A stretch of DNA of 64,000 nt. Origin: Solimonas sp041659605 (lineage in GTDB: Bacteria > Pseudomonadota > Gammaproteobacteria > Nevskiales > Nevskiaceae). Where the stretch lies: contig JBAZXW010000007.1 in NCBI GenBank assembly GCA_041659605.1, forward strand, positions 1 to 64,000, written 5' to 3'. Every line of letters starts with the position of its first letter. The first letter of the stretch is position 1. Positions 40,929 to 50,183 of the stretch are shown here, one piece after another. The notes under the pieces were generated by a model. That model was given only the letters and a program-made list of their open reading frames with translations, had not been told where the DNA came from and did not search any database. The position numbers and the translations under genes were made by a program.

Positions 40929-41798
40929 ATGACCTCCGTGCCCGACACCACTGCCCGCCTGCTGATCGCCTGTCCCGACCGGCCCGGCATCGTGTCGGCG
41001 GTGACGACGTTTCTCTATCACCACGGCGTCAACGTCACTGAGCTGGACCAGCACTCGACCGATCCGGAAGGCGGGCGCTTCTTCATGCGCCTGGAATTCC
41101 AGACGCCGCACCTGGACGTCTCGCGCGGCGCCCTCGCGCAGGCTTTCGGCGATGTCGTCGGCAAGCGCTTCGACATGCAGTGGCACACCAGCTATGCGGT
41201 GGACCGGCCGCGCATGGCGATCTTGGTGTCGAAGCACGATCACGCGCTGATGGAGCTGCTGTGGCGCTGGGAGCGCGGCGAGCTGCCGGTCGACATTCCG
41301 GCCGTCATCTCCAATCACGCCGACCTGCGCGCGGCCGTAGAGCGCTTCGGCGTGCGCTTCGAGCATGTCGCGATCGACGCGGCGACGCACGCGCAGGCCG
41401 AGGCGCGCATGCTCGAACTGCTCGACGGTCACGCCGACTTCATCGTGCTCGCGCGCTACATGCGCATCCTCTCGCCGGACTTCGTCGCGCGCTATCCGAA
41501 CCGCATCATCAACATCCACCACAGCTTCCTGCCGGCCTTCGTCGGCGCCGATCCCTACCAGCAGGCCTACGACCGCGGCGTGAAGGTGATCGGCGCGACC
41601 GCCCACTACGTGACTTCGGATCTCGACCAGGGACCGATCATCGAACAGGACACCGCGCGCGCCACGCATCGCCACGAGGTGCCCGATCTGCGCCACCTCG
41701 GCCGCGACCTGGAGCGGCAGGTGCTCGCGCGCGCCGTGCGCTGGCACGTCGAGGACCGCATCATCGTCAACGGCAACAAGACGATCGTGTTCGCCTGA
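40929..41798 (+). CDS. purU: Formyltetrahydrofolate deformylase
   Basis: A 289-residue PurU hydrolysing 10-formyl-THF to formate and THF, which balances one-carbon pools and supplies formate for purine synthesis. It has an N-terminal ACT domain (LLIACPDRPGIVSAVTTFLY, residues about 9-28) and a C-terminal formyl-transfer domain with VISNHADLR, RYPNRIINIHHSFLPAF and the catalytic His/Asp in GATAHYVTSDLDQGPII. The ATG at 40929 is preferred to the in-frame TTG 6 bases upstream. It stands alone between two convergent or separately promoted units. Confidence 0.95.
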   Translation: MTSVPDTTARLLIACPDRPGIVSAVTTFLYHHGVNVTELDQHSTDPEGGRFFMRLEFQTPHLDVSRGALAQAFGDVVGKRFDMQWHTSYAVDRPRMAILVSKHDHALMELLWRWERGELPVDIPAVISNHADLRAAVERFGVRFEHVAIDAATHAQAEARMLELLDGHADFIVLARYMRILSPDFVARYPNRIINIHHSFLPAFVGADPYQQAYDRGVKVIGATAHYVTSDLDQGPIIEQDTARATHRHEVPDLRHLGRDLERQVLARAVRWHVEDRIIVNGNKTIVFA

Positions 41799-41805
41799 AG
41801 ACCGA

Positions 41806-41859
41806 GTCGCCCGGGTGAAACCCGGGGCCGGTGCGTTCCCCCGGCTGCGCCCGAGTTAC
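41806..41859. repeat. Palindromic repeat (GTAGCCCGGG class)
   Basis: GTCGCCCGGGTGAAACCCGG and a degenerate complement ending CCCGAGTTAC form an imperfect dyad. It is a diverged relative of the better copy inside the penicillin-acylase gene (46731-46788). It fills the gap between convergent purU and the LolA-like gene and overlaps the latter's stop codon. Confidence 0.7.
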
Positions 41860-42638
41860 TTCTTGCCGAACGCCGCCTGGTGGAACAGCGAAGGATTCCA
41901 CAGGCTGACCGGCATCTTGTCGAAGCCGCGCAGCTCCTTCATCTGGATGCGCGTCGTGACCTGGGTTTCGAGATCGCGCATCGTGCCGTAGGCCAGGTAC
42001 CAGCGATCCTCGTCCTGGCGGATCGCAGCACGCTCAGTCGTGAACTCGCGCACTTTCCTGCCGGCGCGGGTGATTTCCAGGCGCAGGGGCAGGCAGCTCT
42101 TCACATCGAGAACCGCCAGTGTCGAGGTCTTGCTTTCGGAATCCACCGGCTTGATCGACACCTGCCGGGCTGGCGCGTTCTCGACCTGGATCTCGCCCCG
42201 TTCCTCGACCTCGGTGTCGACGTACATTGCGTTGAGCGCCTTGAGGTCCGAGTACTTCAGCGCGCTGCCGAAGAAGCTGGTTTCCGTCGCCGCGCCGGAA
42301 ATGCGCTTGACGCGATTGAGCGCCGGCATGAACAGATACATCTCTTCGTTCTGGTCGCGCTGCCGGAACAGGAACGCCGCACCGCGCAGATCATGCGGCT
42401 CGTCGACCTGCAGGTTGAGGGCCACGCCGCCGTCGCCGGTGCGCGCGTAGACCGTGCCGGTCATGTGGCTGCTGCCGGATGCCGACTCGGTCTGCAGCTG
42501 CAGCTGCCGCATGCGCAGGGTTTCCGGAACGTTGTGCTTCATGCACTCCAGCGCCGGCGCCGCGGCGAATGCCGGTGCGGCGACGGCGCACAGTGCTGCG
42601 AGCAGGGCGCGCAGCCCGAAGCGCCGACTCGTCCGCAT
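41856..42638 (-). CDS. Outer membrane lipoprotein-sorting (LolA-like) protein
   Basis: A 260-residue periplasmic protein with a signal peptide (LRALLAALCAVAAPAFAAA) and a LolA/LolB-like half-barrel in the pattern used by the 'outer membrane lipoprotein-sorting protein' family. Landmarks are MYLFMPALNRVKRISG, DLKALNAMYVDTEVEERGE and the final FDKMPVSLWNPSLF. Members are commonly found with RND exporters or lipid genes and probably carry a hydrophobic ligand. The ATG at 42638 was chosen over an in-frame GTG 18 bases upstream. It lies 31 bases after the acyl-CoA ligase gene on the same strand, so a lipid link is plausible. Confidence 0.8.
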   Translation of the reverse strand: MRTSRRFGLRALLAALCAVAAPAFAAAPALECMKHNVPETLRMRQLQLQTESASGSSHMTGTVYARTGDGGVALNLQVDEPHDLRGAAFLFRQRDQNEEMYLFMPALNRVKRISGAATETSFFGSALKYSDLKALNAMYVDTEVEERGEIQVENAPARQVSIKPVDSESKTSTLAVLDVKSCLPLRLEITRAGRKVREFTTERAAIRQDEDRWYLAYGTMRDLETQVTTRIQMKELRGFDKMPVSLWNPSLFHQAAFGKK

Positions 42639-42669
42639 GTGAAGTCCGGTGTGCACGCGCGCTGCGGGA

Positions 42670-44319
42670 TTATTCCCAGACCACCTTGGTCTTGTAGTCG
42701 CCGGCGTGCTTTTCGAGCAGCGGCATGTAGCGATTCTCGACCTCGTTGCGCTTGACCTTCATCGTCGGCGTCATCACGCCGTTGTCGATGCTCCAGGCCT
42801 CCTTGGCGACGATGATCTTGGCGATCTGCTCGTGCGGCTCCAAGGTCTCGTTGACCGCGTCCATGTCGGCGACCAGGCCCTGCTGGACTTCGTCGCGCGG
42901 CTTGGTCGCGCCGGTGGCCGAGAGCGTGACGATCATGATCGGCTGCTTGAGGCCGGCACCGACGAAGCACAGCTGGTCGATGTCGGTGTTGCGCGACAGC
43001 GAACCCTCGATCGGTGCCGGCGCGACATACTTGCCCTTGAGCGTCTTGAAGATGTCCTTCGTGCGGCCGGTGATGTAGAGGTAGCCGTCCTCGTCGACGC
43101 GGCCCTTGTCGCCGGTGCGCAGCCAGCCGTCGGCGGTGAACAGCTCGTCGGTCTTTTCCTTGTCCTTGTAGTAACCCAGCGTCACGCCGGCGTGACGGAA
43201 CTGGATTTCACCGTCGTCCGACAGGCGCATGTCGGCGCCGGGCATCGCACGGCCGACGGCGCCGAGGCGATTCGCGCCCGGCAGGCTGGCTGTCGCGTAG
43301 ATGTTGTTCTCGGTCATGCCGTAGCCTTGCAGCACGGCGATGCCGATCTTCTGGAACCACTGCATCAGCGGGATTGGCATCGGTGCGGCACCGACGAACA
43401 GGTAGCGCGCGTTCTGCAGGCCCATCGCCTTCTTGATCTTTCTCTTGATCAGGCTGGACAGCAGCGGGATCTTCATCAGCCGGTCGAGCTTGGCCTGCGG
43501 CATCTTCTTGAGCACGCCGGACTGGATGCGGTTGTAGACCAGCGGCACGCCGTAGAAGCGCGTCGGCGCGACTTCCTTGAGCTGCTCGGCGAGCTTGTCG
43601 AGGTTTTCGAGGAACCAGACTTCGCCGCCGAGGTAGATCGACGCCAACTCGACCGCGCCGCGCTCGAAGGCATGCGCCAGCGGCAGGTAGGAGAAGAACC
43701 GTTCCTGGCCAACCGCCGGCATCGCCTTGAGCAGGCCCTGCGTCGCGAACATCAGGTTCTCGCCGGTGATGATCACGCCCTTGGGATTGCCCGTCGTGCC
43801 CGAGGTGTAGATCAGCGAGACCATCTGCTTGGGGTCCGGCGGCTGGTAGCCGGCGTAGGGCTCGCTGGCACGGACCAGGTCGTCCCAGGCGTGATCGCAC
43901 TTGGGCACGTCCGGATACGGGAAGGCGATGGTGACGATGCCCTGGGGCAGGCAGCCCATGAACTCGTCGACGTCCGGCATCGGGCCGATGAAGATGGCCT
44001 TGGCTTCGCAGTGACTAAGAATGAACTTGACCGCGTCCGGCGACTGCTTCGGATACAGGCCGACGCTGACGTAACCGGCCATCGCCACCGCCATATCGGC
44101 GAGGAACCAGTGCGCGGTGTTGCGGCCGGAGATGGCGACGCTGGCGCCGGCCGGCAGGCCGAGGTTGCGCAGCGCGGTGGCCATCGAGCGCACCTGGACT
44201 TCGCAATCGGCCCAGGTGTACTTCTTCCAGACGCCGTTGACGGGCTGGAACAGCCAGCCCTGGTTGGGCTTTTCCTTGGCCCACTGCAGCAGCATCTCGA
44301 CGGGATTCTTGATCGACAT
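42670..44319 (-). CDS. Long-chain fatty acyl-CoA synthetase-like AMP-dependent ligase
   Basis: A 549-residue ANL-superfamily ligase that adenylates a carboxylic acid and makes the CoA thioester. The AMP-binding motif LIYTSGTTGNPKGVII (about residues 168-183), GYGMTENN (about 330) and the hinge WLRTGDKGRVDEDGYLYITG (about 405-425) are intact. Sequence style matches long-chain acyl-CoA synthetases of the FAA1/FadD15 type, but substrate length is not certain. The start at 44319 is preceded by GGGGAAAG. Possibly cotranscribed with the LolA-like gene downstream. Confidence 0.88.
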   Translation of the reverse strand: MSIKNPVEMLLQWAKEKPNQGWLFQPVNGVWKKYTWADCEVQVRSMATALRNLGLPAGASVAISGRNTAHWFLADMAVAMAGYVSVGLYPKQSPDAVKFILSHCEAKAIFIGPMPDVDEFMGCLPQGIVTIAFPYPDVPKCDHAWDDLVRASEPYAGYQPPDPKQMVSLIYTSGTTGNPKGVIITGENLMFATQGLLKAMPAVGQERFFSYLPLAHAFERGAVELASIYLGGEVWFLENLDKLAEQLKEVAPTRFYGVPLVYNRIQSGVLKKMPQAKLDRLMKIPLLSSLIKRKIKKAMGLQNARYLFVGAAPMPIPLMQWFQKIGIAVLQGYGMTENNIYATASLPGANRLGAVGRAMPGADMRLSDDGEIQFRHAGVTLGYYKDKEKTDELFTADGWLRTGDKGRVDEDGYLYITGRTKDIFKTLKGKYVAPAPIEGSLSRNTDIDQLCFVGAGLKQPIMIVTLSATGATKPRDEVQQGLVADMDAVNETLEPHEQIAKIIVAKEAWSIDNGVMTPTMKVKRNEVENRYMPLLEKHAGDYKTKVVWE

Positions 44320-44514
44320 TCGGCTTTCCCCAAAAAGCAAGATGGTTGAAAACGCCGGACCGGCTCCCCTGGCCGCGTGCCGGCCCCGCGCGTCCGCTGC
44401 GCTCCGGCATTCCGGTGATGCGAGCGGATAGGTGGGCGGGCATTATAGTGGCTTCCGGGCGCCGCCCGGACGCGTTGCTGTTCGTCGATCGCTCTAAGGA
44501 AGGGGAGAAGAAAG

Positions 44515-45585
44515 TTGAGAATCCTAGGTTATCTGCTGCCGCCGCTGGCCCTGATCGCCGCGTATCTGCTGTTCTGGCCGGTGTCGATCGAGCCGACGGC
44601 CTGGACGCCGCAACCGCTGCCGGCTGCGGCCTACCCGTATAACGAGACGCTCAAGTCGGTCGAGCGTCTGGCCGACGGCGTCGGTCGGGGCCCGGAAGGC
44701 ATCGCCGTCGATGCGGCCGGGCGCATCTACGCCGGCTACGACGACGGTCGCGTGATGATGTTCAGCCGCAAGGGTACGGACGGCCTTCTGCTTGCGAACA
44801 CCGGCGGCCGTCCGCTGGGCCTGAGCTTCGGCCCGCGCGGCGGCGTGCTGGTCGCCGATGCGGTCAAGGGCCTGCTGCTGGTCGGCGGCCAGGGCGCGTC
44901 GCAGCTGCTCGCGGTCGAGGCCGAGGGCGTGCCGTTCAAGTTCGTCGACGACGTCGACAACACGCGGCTCAGCCGCAAGGTCTATTTCACCGACGCGTCG
45001 TCGAAGTTCGCCTGGCCGCACACGATGTCCGACGTGATGGAGCACGGCGCCAACGGCCGCCTGCTCGAATACGACTTCGACACCGAGAAGACCACCGTGC
45101 TGCTGCGCGACCTGCACTTCGCCAACGGCGTCGCGGTGGGACCGGACGATGCCTACGTGCTGGTCAACGAGACCACCGAGTACCGCGTGCGCCGCTACTG
45201 GCTCAAGGGCGAGAAGGCGGGCACGTCCGACATCTTCATCGACAATCTGCCGGGCTTTCCCGACAACATCAGCTACAACGACAAGGGCCAGTTCTGGCTC
45301 GCGCTGTACGCACCGCGTACCGCCGCGCTCGATTCGCTGCTGCCCAAGCCGGACCTGCGCAGGATCGTGTTCCGCCTGCCGCAGTTCCTGCAGCCGGGAC
45401 CGGCGCATCACGGCTGGGTGCTGGGGCTCGATCTCGATGGCAAGGTCGTCGCCAACCTGCAGTACAAGGGCAAGGGCGCGTACTCGCCGATCACCAGTGC
45501 GGAGCAGTTTGGCGATGCGCTTTTCCTGGGCAGCCTGACCGATACGGCGATCGGACATCTGCCGCTGAGTGCGATTCCGAAGTAG
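44515..45585 (+). CDS. SMP-30/strictosidine-synthase-like beta-propeller protein
   Basis: A 356-residue protein with one N-terminal membrane anchor (YLLPPLALIAAYLLFWPV). It has a six-bladed beta-propeller of the SMP-30/strictosidine synthase-like family: GPEGIAVDAAGRIYAGYDDG, RPLGLSFGPRGGVLVADAVKG, HFANGVAVGPDDAYVLVNETT and GFPDNISYNDKGQFWLAL. Relatives are lactonases, arylesterases or paraoxonase-like hydrolases; the substrate here is unknown. The start codon is TTG, supported by an AGGAAGGGGAG Shine-Dalgarno just upstream. It probably heads an operon with the penicillin-acylase and PYROXD2-like genes. Confidence 0.85.
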   Translation: MRILGYLLPPLALIAAYLLFWPVSIEPTAWTPQPLPAAAYPYNETLKSVERLADGVGRGPEGIAVDAAGRIYAGYDDGRVMMFSRKGTDGLLLANTGGRPLGLSFGPRGGVLVADAVKGLLLVGGQGASQLLAVEAEGVPFKFVDDVDNTRLSRKVYFTDASSKFAWPHTMSDVMEHGANGRLLEYDFDTEKTTVLLRDLHFANGVAVGPDDAYVLVNETTEYRVRRYWLKGEKAGTSDIFIDNLPGFPDNISYNDKGQFWLALYAPRTAALDSLLPKPDLRRIVFRLPQFLQPGPAHHGWVLGLDLDGKVVANLQYKGKGAYSPITSAEQFGDALFLGSLTDTAIGHLPLSAIPK

Positions 45586-45646
45586 CTTCCCGGACACGGC
45601 ACTGCCACGCAGCCGTGCCGCCGGTTCCAGTATTGAGGAGAGACGA

Positions 45647-48487
45647 ATGAGGATCGGCGTCGGACGGGCGGCAGTGGCTGTGTTCGCAGTGGGCGTGCTG
45701 GTGGCCTGCGGCAGTTCGGATACACCGGACCGCCAGTCTTCCGATGCGCCGCTCGTGCTCAAGGCGGAAACCGCGCTGCCACCCGGGCAATCCGGCTTCT
45801 TCTCGCTCGACGGGCAGGCGTTGGGCAGCGTCACCGGCAATCCCGCCGACTACGGCGCGCATGTCGATGACCAGCGGTCGCTGTACTGGTCCTTCGACGC
45901 CAAGCCCGGCGCGCTCGGCACCAAGCCCGGTACGCCGGAGCGCCCCAAGGACGGCGTCGAGATCTACCGCGACGACTACGGTGTGCCGATCGTCTACGGT
46001 GACAGCTTGCGCGACGGCTGGTTCGGCGTCGGCTACGCGATCGCGCGCGACCGGCTGTTCCTGATGGATGCGGTGCGCCGCTTCGGCGCCGGCACCTTCG
46101 CCGAGCTGGCCGGCTGCGGCAGCGTGCCGGCCGACATCCAGCAGCGCACAGTCACCTACAGCGACGCCGAGTACCAGGCCTTCTTCGACGCCGCATCGGA
46201 CGACGCGCAGCAGGCGGTGCTCGGCTATGTCGATGGCGCCAACGCCTGGCTGGCGCGTGTGCAGACCGATCCGTCGCTGCTTCCGGCCGAGTACGTGCTG
46301 CTGAGCACGACGCCGGCGACGTTCACGGTCAAGGACGTGCTCGCCGCCGGCGTCTACATCACGCGCTTCGTCGCCGCCGAAGGCGGCAACGAATTCCTCA
46401 ACATCCAGATGCTCAAGCAGCTCGAGGCCGAGTACGGTTCGCGCGCCGCCGCTTACGACGCCTTCCTGGACATGAACTGGCTCGACGATCCCAAGGCCGC
46501 GGTCAGCGTGCCGCGCGAAGTCGGCACCTTCTCCAACCAGCCGGAGCCGGCGGCCGGTCGCGACGCGGTATTCCGCGCGACCGCCGACTGGGCGCTGACC
46601 TTGCCGGAGACGATCTGGAAAGGGCCGGGCACCGGCCATGCCGCGGCGCCGGCGGAATGCTCGCTGCCGATCGGCAAGGCGCGGAGCTTGAGCGGCGGCC
46701 TGGGCGCGGGTGGCGAGATTGTCGCGGGCCGTAGCCCGGGCGCAGCCCGGGACCGCCGCGCAGGCGCCCCGGGTTTCACCCGGGCTACGAGGGCGAGCAA
46801 CGCCGCCGTTCGCTCCGCAATCACCGCGCTGCAGGATCTGCGCGCACGCCTGCACGGCGGCAGCATGGCCTACGCGCTGGCGCCGTCGCGCACGCGCGAT
46901 GGCGGCACACTGATGGTCGGCGGCCCGCAGCTCGGCTACAGCTATCCGCTGCTGCTGGTTGAGTTCGAGATCCACGCCGGCGCCTATCACGCGCGCGGTT
47001 CCTCGGTGCCGATCCTGCCGGCGGTCGGCATCGGCTACTCCGAGCACGCGGCCTGGGGTCTGACCACGGGCTACAGCAAGACCATCGATTCCTTCGTCGA
47101 GACCATCTGCTCGACCGCGCAGCAGGCGGCGGCAAGCTGCGCCGCGAACCAGTACTTCCACGACGGGCAGTGGCAGGACATGGATTGTCGCGACGAAACC
47201 ATTCCGTACCGTGCATCGCAGCAAGGATTGCCGGTCGGTCTGCCGGTCCTGTCGACCACCGTGCAGATCTGTCGCACCGTGCACGGCCCGATCGTCGCGC
47301 GCGACGACGCGGCCGGGCTCGCGCGCAGCCTGCAGTACGCGATGTTCGGCCGCGAGATCGAGACGATCGAAGGCGTGAGCGCGTGGTCGAAGGCGCAGAG
47401 CTTCGCCGAGTTCCGCGACGCGGTGAGCAAGGTCACCTGGAACGAAAACGTCACCGTTGCCACGCGCGATGGCCACATTGCCTTCTTCCATCCGGGCCTG
47501 TTCCCGCGTCGCAGCGCCGACGCCGACATGCGCCTGCCGATTCCCGGCAGCGGCGAGTACGACTTCGGCGCACCGCTGGCTTTTGACGAACTGCCGCATG
47601 CGATCGATCCGCCGCAGGGCTATGTCGCCAACTGGAACACCAAGCCGGCCTACGGCTGGCTTGACGGCGAGGGGCTGGGCAGCACCTCGCGTCCGGGCGG
47701 GCCGGGCCAGCGCGTCACCAGCATCCAGGACAAGCTGGCGACGCGCAGCGACTGGACGTTCGCCGATCTGCGTGAAGTCGACCGCCATCACGGCATCCGC
47801 GATCACCGTGCGCGCGAATACCTGCCGCTGCTGGCGGCGTTCCGCACGTCCGCCGGCGCGCAGCTCGGTGACGTCGAGCAAGCCGCGCTCGACGCCGTGC
47901 TCGCCTGGGACGGCGTCGCCTTCGGTCCCGAGCAGGACATCGCATCCGAAGACGCGCGCGACGGCGTTGCGCAAACGCTGTTCGGCGCGCTCGTCGACGC
48001 GCTGCGCGACGAGTTGTTCGGCAGCCTGCGCGACAACGTCATCGATCCCGGCGTGCCGGATTCCGATCCCAACAACCCGACGCCCGAGGCCGGCCTGACG
48101 ATTTTCGGCCGCGTCGCCGGCGTCGGCAGCCACGTCTTCGACCAGAGCGTGATGGACAATCTCGTGCTGCGCGCGCTCGAACCGCAGCATTCGGGCCTGA
48201 CGCTGCGCCGCGATTACCGCGGCGGGCGCAGCCGCGACGAGGTGATCCAGGCTGCGCTGACGCGCGCGCTCGCCGCGCTGGCCACCGAGTACAACGGCGG
48301 CGTGGCGCTGACCATTGCCGATCTCGACAAGTGCCGGCGCATCCATCCGCGTTCGCAGCTGTGCTCGCTGTCCGGCGCGATCGGTCCGGGTTCGAGCACA
48401 GTCCCCGGCACCAGCTGCGTGACGATGCCCTACGAAGATCGCGGTTCGTGGGTGCAGCGTGTCGGCTACGAGCCTGCGGATGAGTGA
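45647..48487 (+). CDS. Penicillin-acylase-family lipoprotein (Ntn hydrolase)
   Basis: A 946-residue precursor with a lipoprotein signal (VGVLVAC, Cys near residue 22). It has an alpha-chain region including EIYRDDYGVPIVYGDSLRDG and a beta chain that should begin at Ser406 in HGGS-MAYALAPSRTRDG, the autocleavage and N-terminal nucleophile position of the family. A palindromic repeat is read in frame at residues about 361-382, in the spacer just before that Ser, and would probably be removed or tolerated during maturation. Family members cleave amide bonds of beta-lactams, acyl-homoserine lactones or N-acyl lipids; the substrate here is not known. It follows the SMP-30-like gene by 61 bases and overlaps the next gene by 8. 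Confidence 0.88.
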   Translation: MRIGVGRAAVAVFAVGVLVACGSSDTPDRQSSDAPLVLKAETALPPGQSGFFSLDGQALGSVTGNPADYGAHVDDQRSLYWSFDAKPGALGTKPGTPERPKDGVEIYRDDYGVPIVYGDSLRDGWFGVGYAIARDRLFLMDAVRRFGAGTFAELAGCGSVPADIQQRTVTYSDAEYQAFFDAASDDAQQAVLGYVDGANAWLARVQTDPSLLPAEYVLLSTTPATFTVKDVLAAGVYITRFVAAEGGNEFLNIQMLKQLEAEYGSRAAAYDAFLDMNWLDDPKAAVSVPREVGTFSNQPEPAAGRDAVFRATADWALTLPETIWKGPGTGHAAAPAECSLPIGKARSLSGGLGAGGEIVAGRSPGAARDRRAGAPGFTRATRASNAAVRSAITALQDLRARLHGGSMAYALAPSRTRDGGTLMVGGPQLGYSYPLLLVEFEIHAGAYHARGSSVPILPAVGIGYSEHAAWGLTTGYSKTIDSFVETICSTAQQAAASCAANQYFHDGQWQDMDCRDETIPYRASQQGLPVGLPVLSTTVQICRTVHGPIVARDDAAGLARSLQYAMFGREIETIEGVSAWSKAQSFAEFRDAVSKVTWNENVTVATRDGHIAFFHPGLFPRRSADADMRLPIPGSGEYDFGAPLAFDELPHAIDPPQGYVANWNTKPAYGWLDGEGLGSTSRPGGPGQRVTSIQDKLATRSDWTFADLREVDRHHGIRDHRAREYLPLLAAFRTSAGAQLGDVEQAALDAVLAWDGVAFGPEQDIASEDARDGVAQTLFGALVDALRDELFGSLRDNVIDPGVPDSDPNNPTPEAGLTIFGRVAGVGSHVFDQSVMDNLVLRALEPQHSGLTLRRDYRGGRSRDEVIQAALTRALAALATEYNGGVALTIADLDKCRRIHPRSQLCSLSGAIGPGSSTVPGTSCVTMPYEDRGSWVQRVGYEPADE
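46731..46788. repeat. Palindromic repeat inside the acylase gene, translated in frame
   Basis: GTAGCCCGGG (46731-46740) and its exact complement (46779-46788) enclose further GC-rich dyads with GCGCAGCCCGGG and CCCGGGTTTCACCCGGGC. The stretch encodes an Ala/Gly/Arg-rich peptide (GRSPGAARDRRAGAPGFTRA) just upstream of the beta-chain nucleophile. A diverged relative lies at 41806-41859. Confidence 0.85.
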
Positions 48488-50108
48488 GGCCGGGCGCCGC
48501 TACGACTGCATCATCGTCGGCGGCGGCCACAACGGCTTGGTCTGCGCGGCCTATCTCGCGCGCGCCGGGCGCAAGGTGCTGGTGCTCGAACGCCGCGACA
48601 TCGTCGGCGGCGCGGCGGTGACCGAGGAGTTCGCGCCCGGCTATCGCGCGTCGACGGCTTCATACCTGGTCTCGCTGCTGCTGCCGGAGGTCGAGCGCGA
48701 TCTGGAGCTGCGCCAACACGGCTATCGCGTACTTGCGCGCAATCCCTCGTCGTTCACGCCGCTGCCGGACGGGCGCAGCCTGCTGATGGGCCCCGATGCC
48801 GACCTCAACCGGCGCGAGATTGCGAAGTTCTCCGCACGCGACGCCGAGACCTATCCGCGCTACGAGGCCTGGCTGACGCGCGTCGCCGAGGCGCTGGAGC
48901 CGGCGCTCGAAGACATTCCGCCGGACCTGCTGCCGTTGCCGCCGCACTGGCGCCGGCGCGGATTGCGCAATCGGCTCGCCAACCTGCGCCGCGCGCTCAA
49001 GTTCCATCGCAGCCTGAAGCAGCTCGGCGACGAGCTGCCACAGGCGCTGGAGCTGCTGACCGGTCCGGCGACGCCGATTCTCGATCGCTGGTTCGAGTCC
49101 GACGCGCTCAAGGCGACGCTGGCCACCGACGCCATCATCGGTGCGTTCGCGCCGCCGTCGGCGCCCGGCACCGGCTACGTCTTGCTGCATCACGTCATGG
49201 GCACCGCCGGCGGTGCGCGCGGCGTCTGGGGCTATGTCGAAGGCGGCATGGGTGCGCTGACCGCGGCGATGCGCACATCGGCCGAGGCGGCGGGTGCCGA
49301 AGTCCGCACCGGCGCCGAAGTCGTGCGCATCGAGACCGCAGGCGGGCGCGTCAGCGGCGTGCGCCTGGTTTCGGGTGAAGTGATCGCAGCGGCAACGGTC
49401 GTGTCGAACGCGACGCCGGAAATCACCTTCCGCCGCCTGCTCGACGTCGAGGTGCTGCCAGCGGCATTCCGCGACGCGGTGGCGCGCATCGATTATTCAA
49501 GCGCATCGATGAAGATCAATCTCGCGCTGTCGGAGCTGCCCGATTTCTCCTGCATGCCCGGCAAGAGCACAGTCGGGCCGCAGCACCGCGGCACGATTCA
49601 CATCAGCCCGACGCTCGAATACATCGAGGCCGCCTACGAAGACGCGCGCCGCGGCGCGCCGTCGCGCGAGCCGGTGGTCGAGCTGACGCTGCCGACCTCG
49701 GTCGACACCACGCTGGCGCCGCCGGGGCATCACATCGCGCAGCTGTTCGTGCAGTACGCGCCGTATCGCCTGCGCGATGCGAGCTGGGACGATGTCGCCG
49801 GGCATTTCGCCGATGCCTGCATCGACGCGGTGACGCGCTACGCGCCGAATTTCCGCGCGTCGGTGTTGCACCGGCAGCTGCTGTCGCCGCTGGAGCTGGA
49901 ACGGCGCTTCGCGCTGACCGGCGGCAACATCTTCCACGGTGCGATGCCGCTGCATCAGCTGTTCGGCTTCCGCCCGGTGCCGGGCTGGAGCGACTACCGC
50001 ACGCCGCTGCCGGGCCTGTACCTGTGCGGCGCCGGCGCGCATCCGGGCGGCGGTGTCAGCGGCGCACCCGGACGCAATGCGGCCCGGGTCATCCTGGGCG
50101 CCGGATAG
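48480..50108 (+). CDS. PYROXD2-like FAD-dependent oxidoreductase
   Basis: A 542-residue flavoprotein of the phytoene-desaturase-related NAD(P)/FAD oxidoreductase group, closest in style to PYROXD2. The FAD-binding GGGHNGLVCAAYLARAG is near the N-terminus (about residues 14-30), GYVEGGMGALTAAM is in the middle, and the C-terminal FAD motif is GLYLCGAGAHPGGGVSGAPG. There is no signal peptide and the substrate is unknown. The start ATG overlaps the acylase stop by 8 bases, indicating a joint transcript. Confidence 0.88.
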   Translation: MSEAGRRYDCIIVGGGHNGLVCAAYLARAGRKVLVLERRDIVGGAAVTEEFAPGYRASTASYLVSLLLPEVERDLELRQHGYRVLARNPSSFTPLPDGRSLLMGPDADLNRREIAKFSARDAETYPRYEAWLTRVAEALEPALEDIPPDLLPLPPHWRRRGLRNRLANLRRALKFHRSLKQLGDELPQALELLTGPATPILDRWFESDALKATLATDAIIGAFAPPSAPGTGYVLLHHVMGTAGGARGVWGYVEGGMGALTAAMRTSAEAAGAEVRTGAEVVRIETAGGRVSGVRLVSGEVIAAATVVSNATPEITFRRLLDVEVLPAAFRDAVARIDYSSASMKINLALSELPDFSCMPGKSTVGPQHRGTIHISPTLEYIEAAYEDARRGAPSREPVVELTLPTSVDTTLAPPGHHIAQLFVQYAPYRLRDASWDDVAGHFADACIDAVTRYAPNFRASVLHRQLLSPLELERRFALTGGNIFHGAMPLHQLFGFRPVPGWSDYRTPLPGLYLCGAGAHPGGGVSGAPGRNAARVILGAG

Positions 50109-50183
50109 TCGGCATTTGCTACCGGCCGTCGGGTTCGCTCATCTGACCGGCGAACGCCGTACTTAAATCCAGGAACACTTGCG

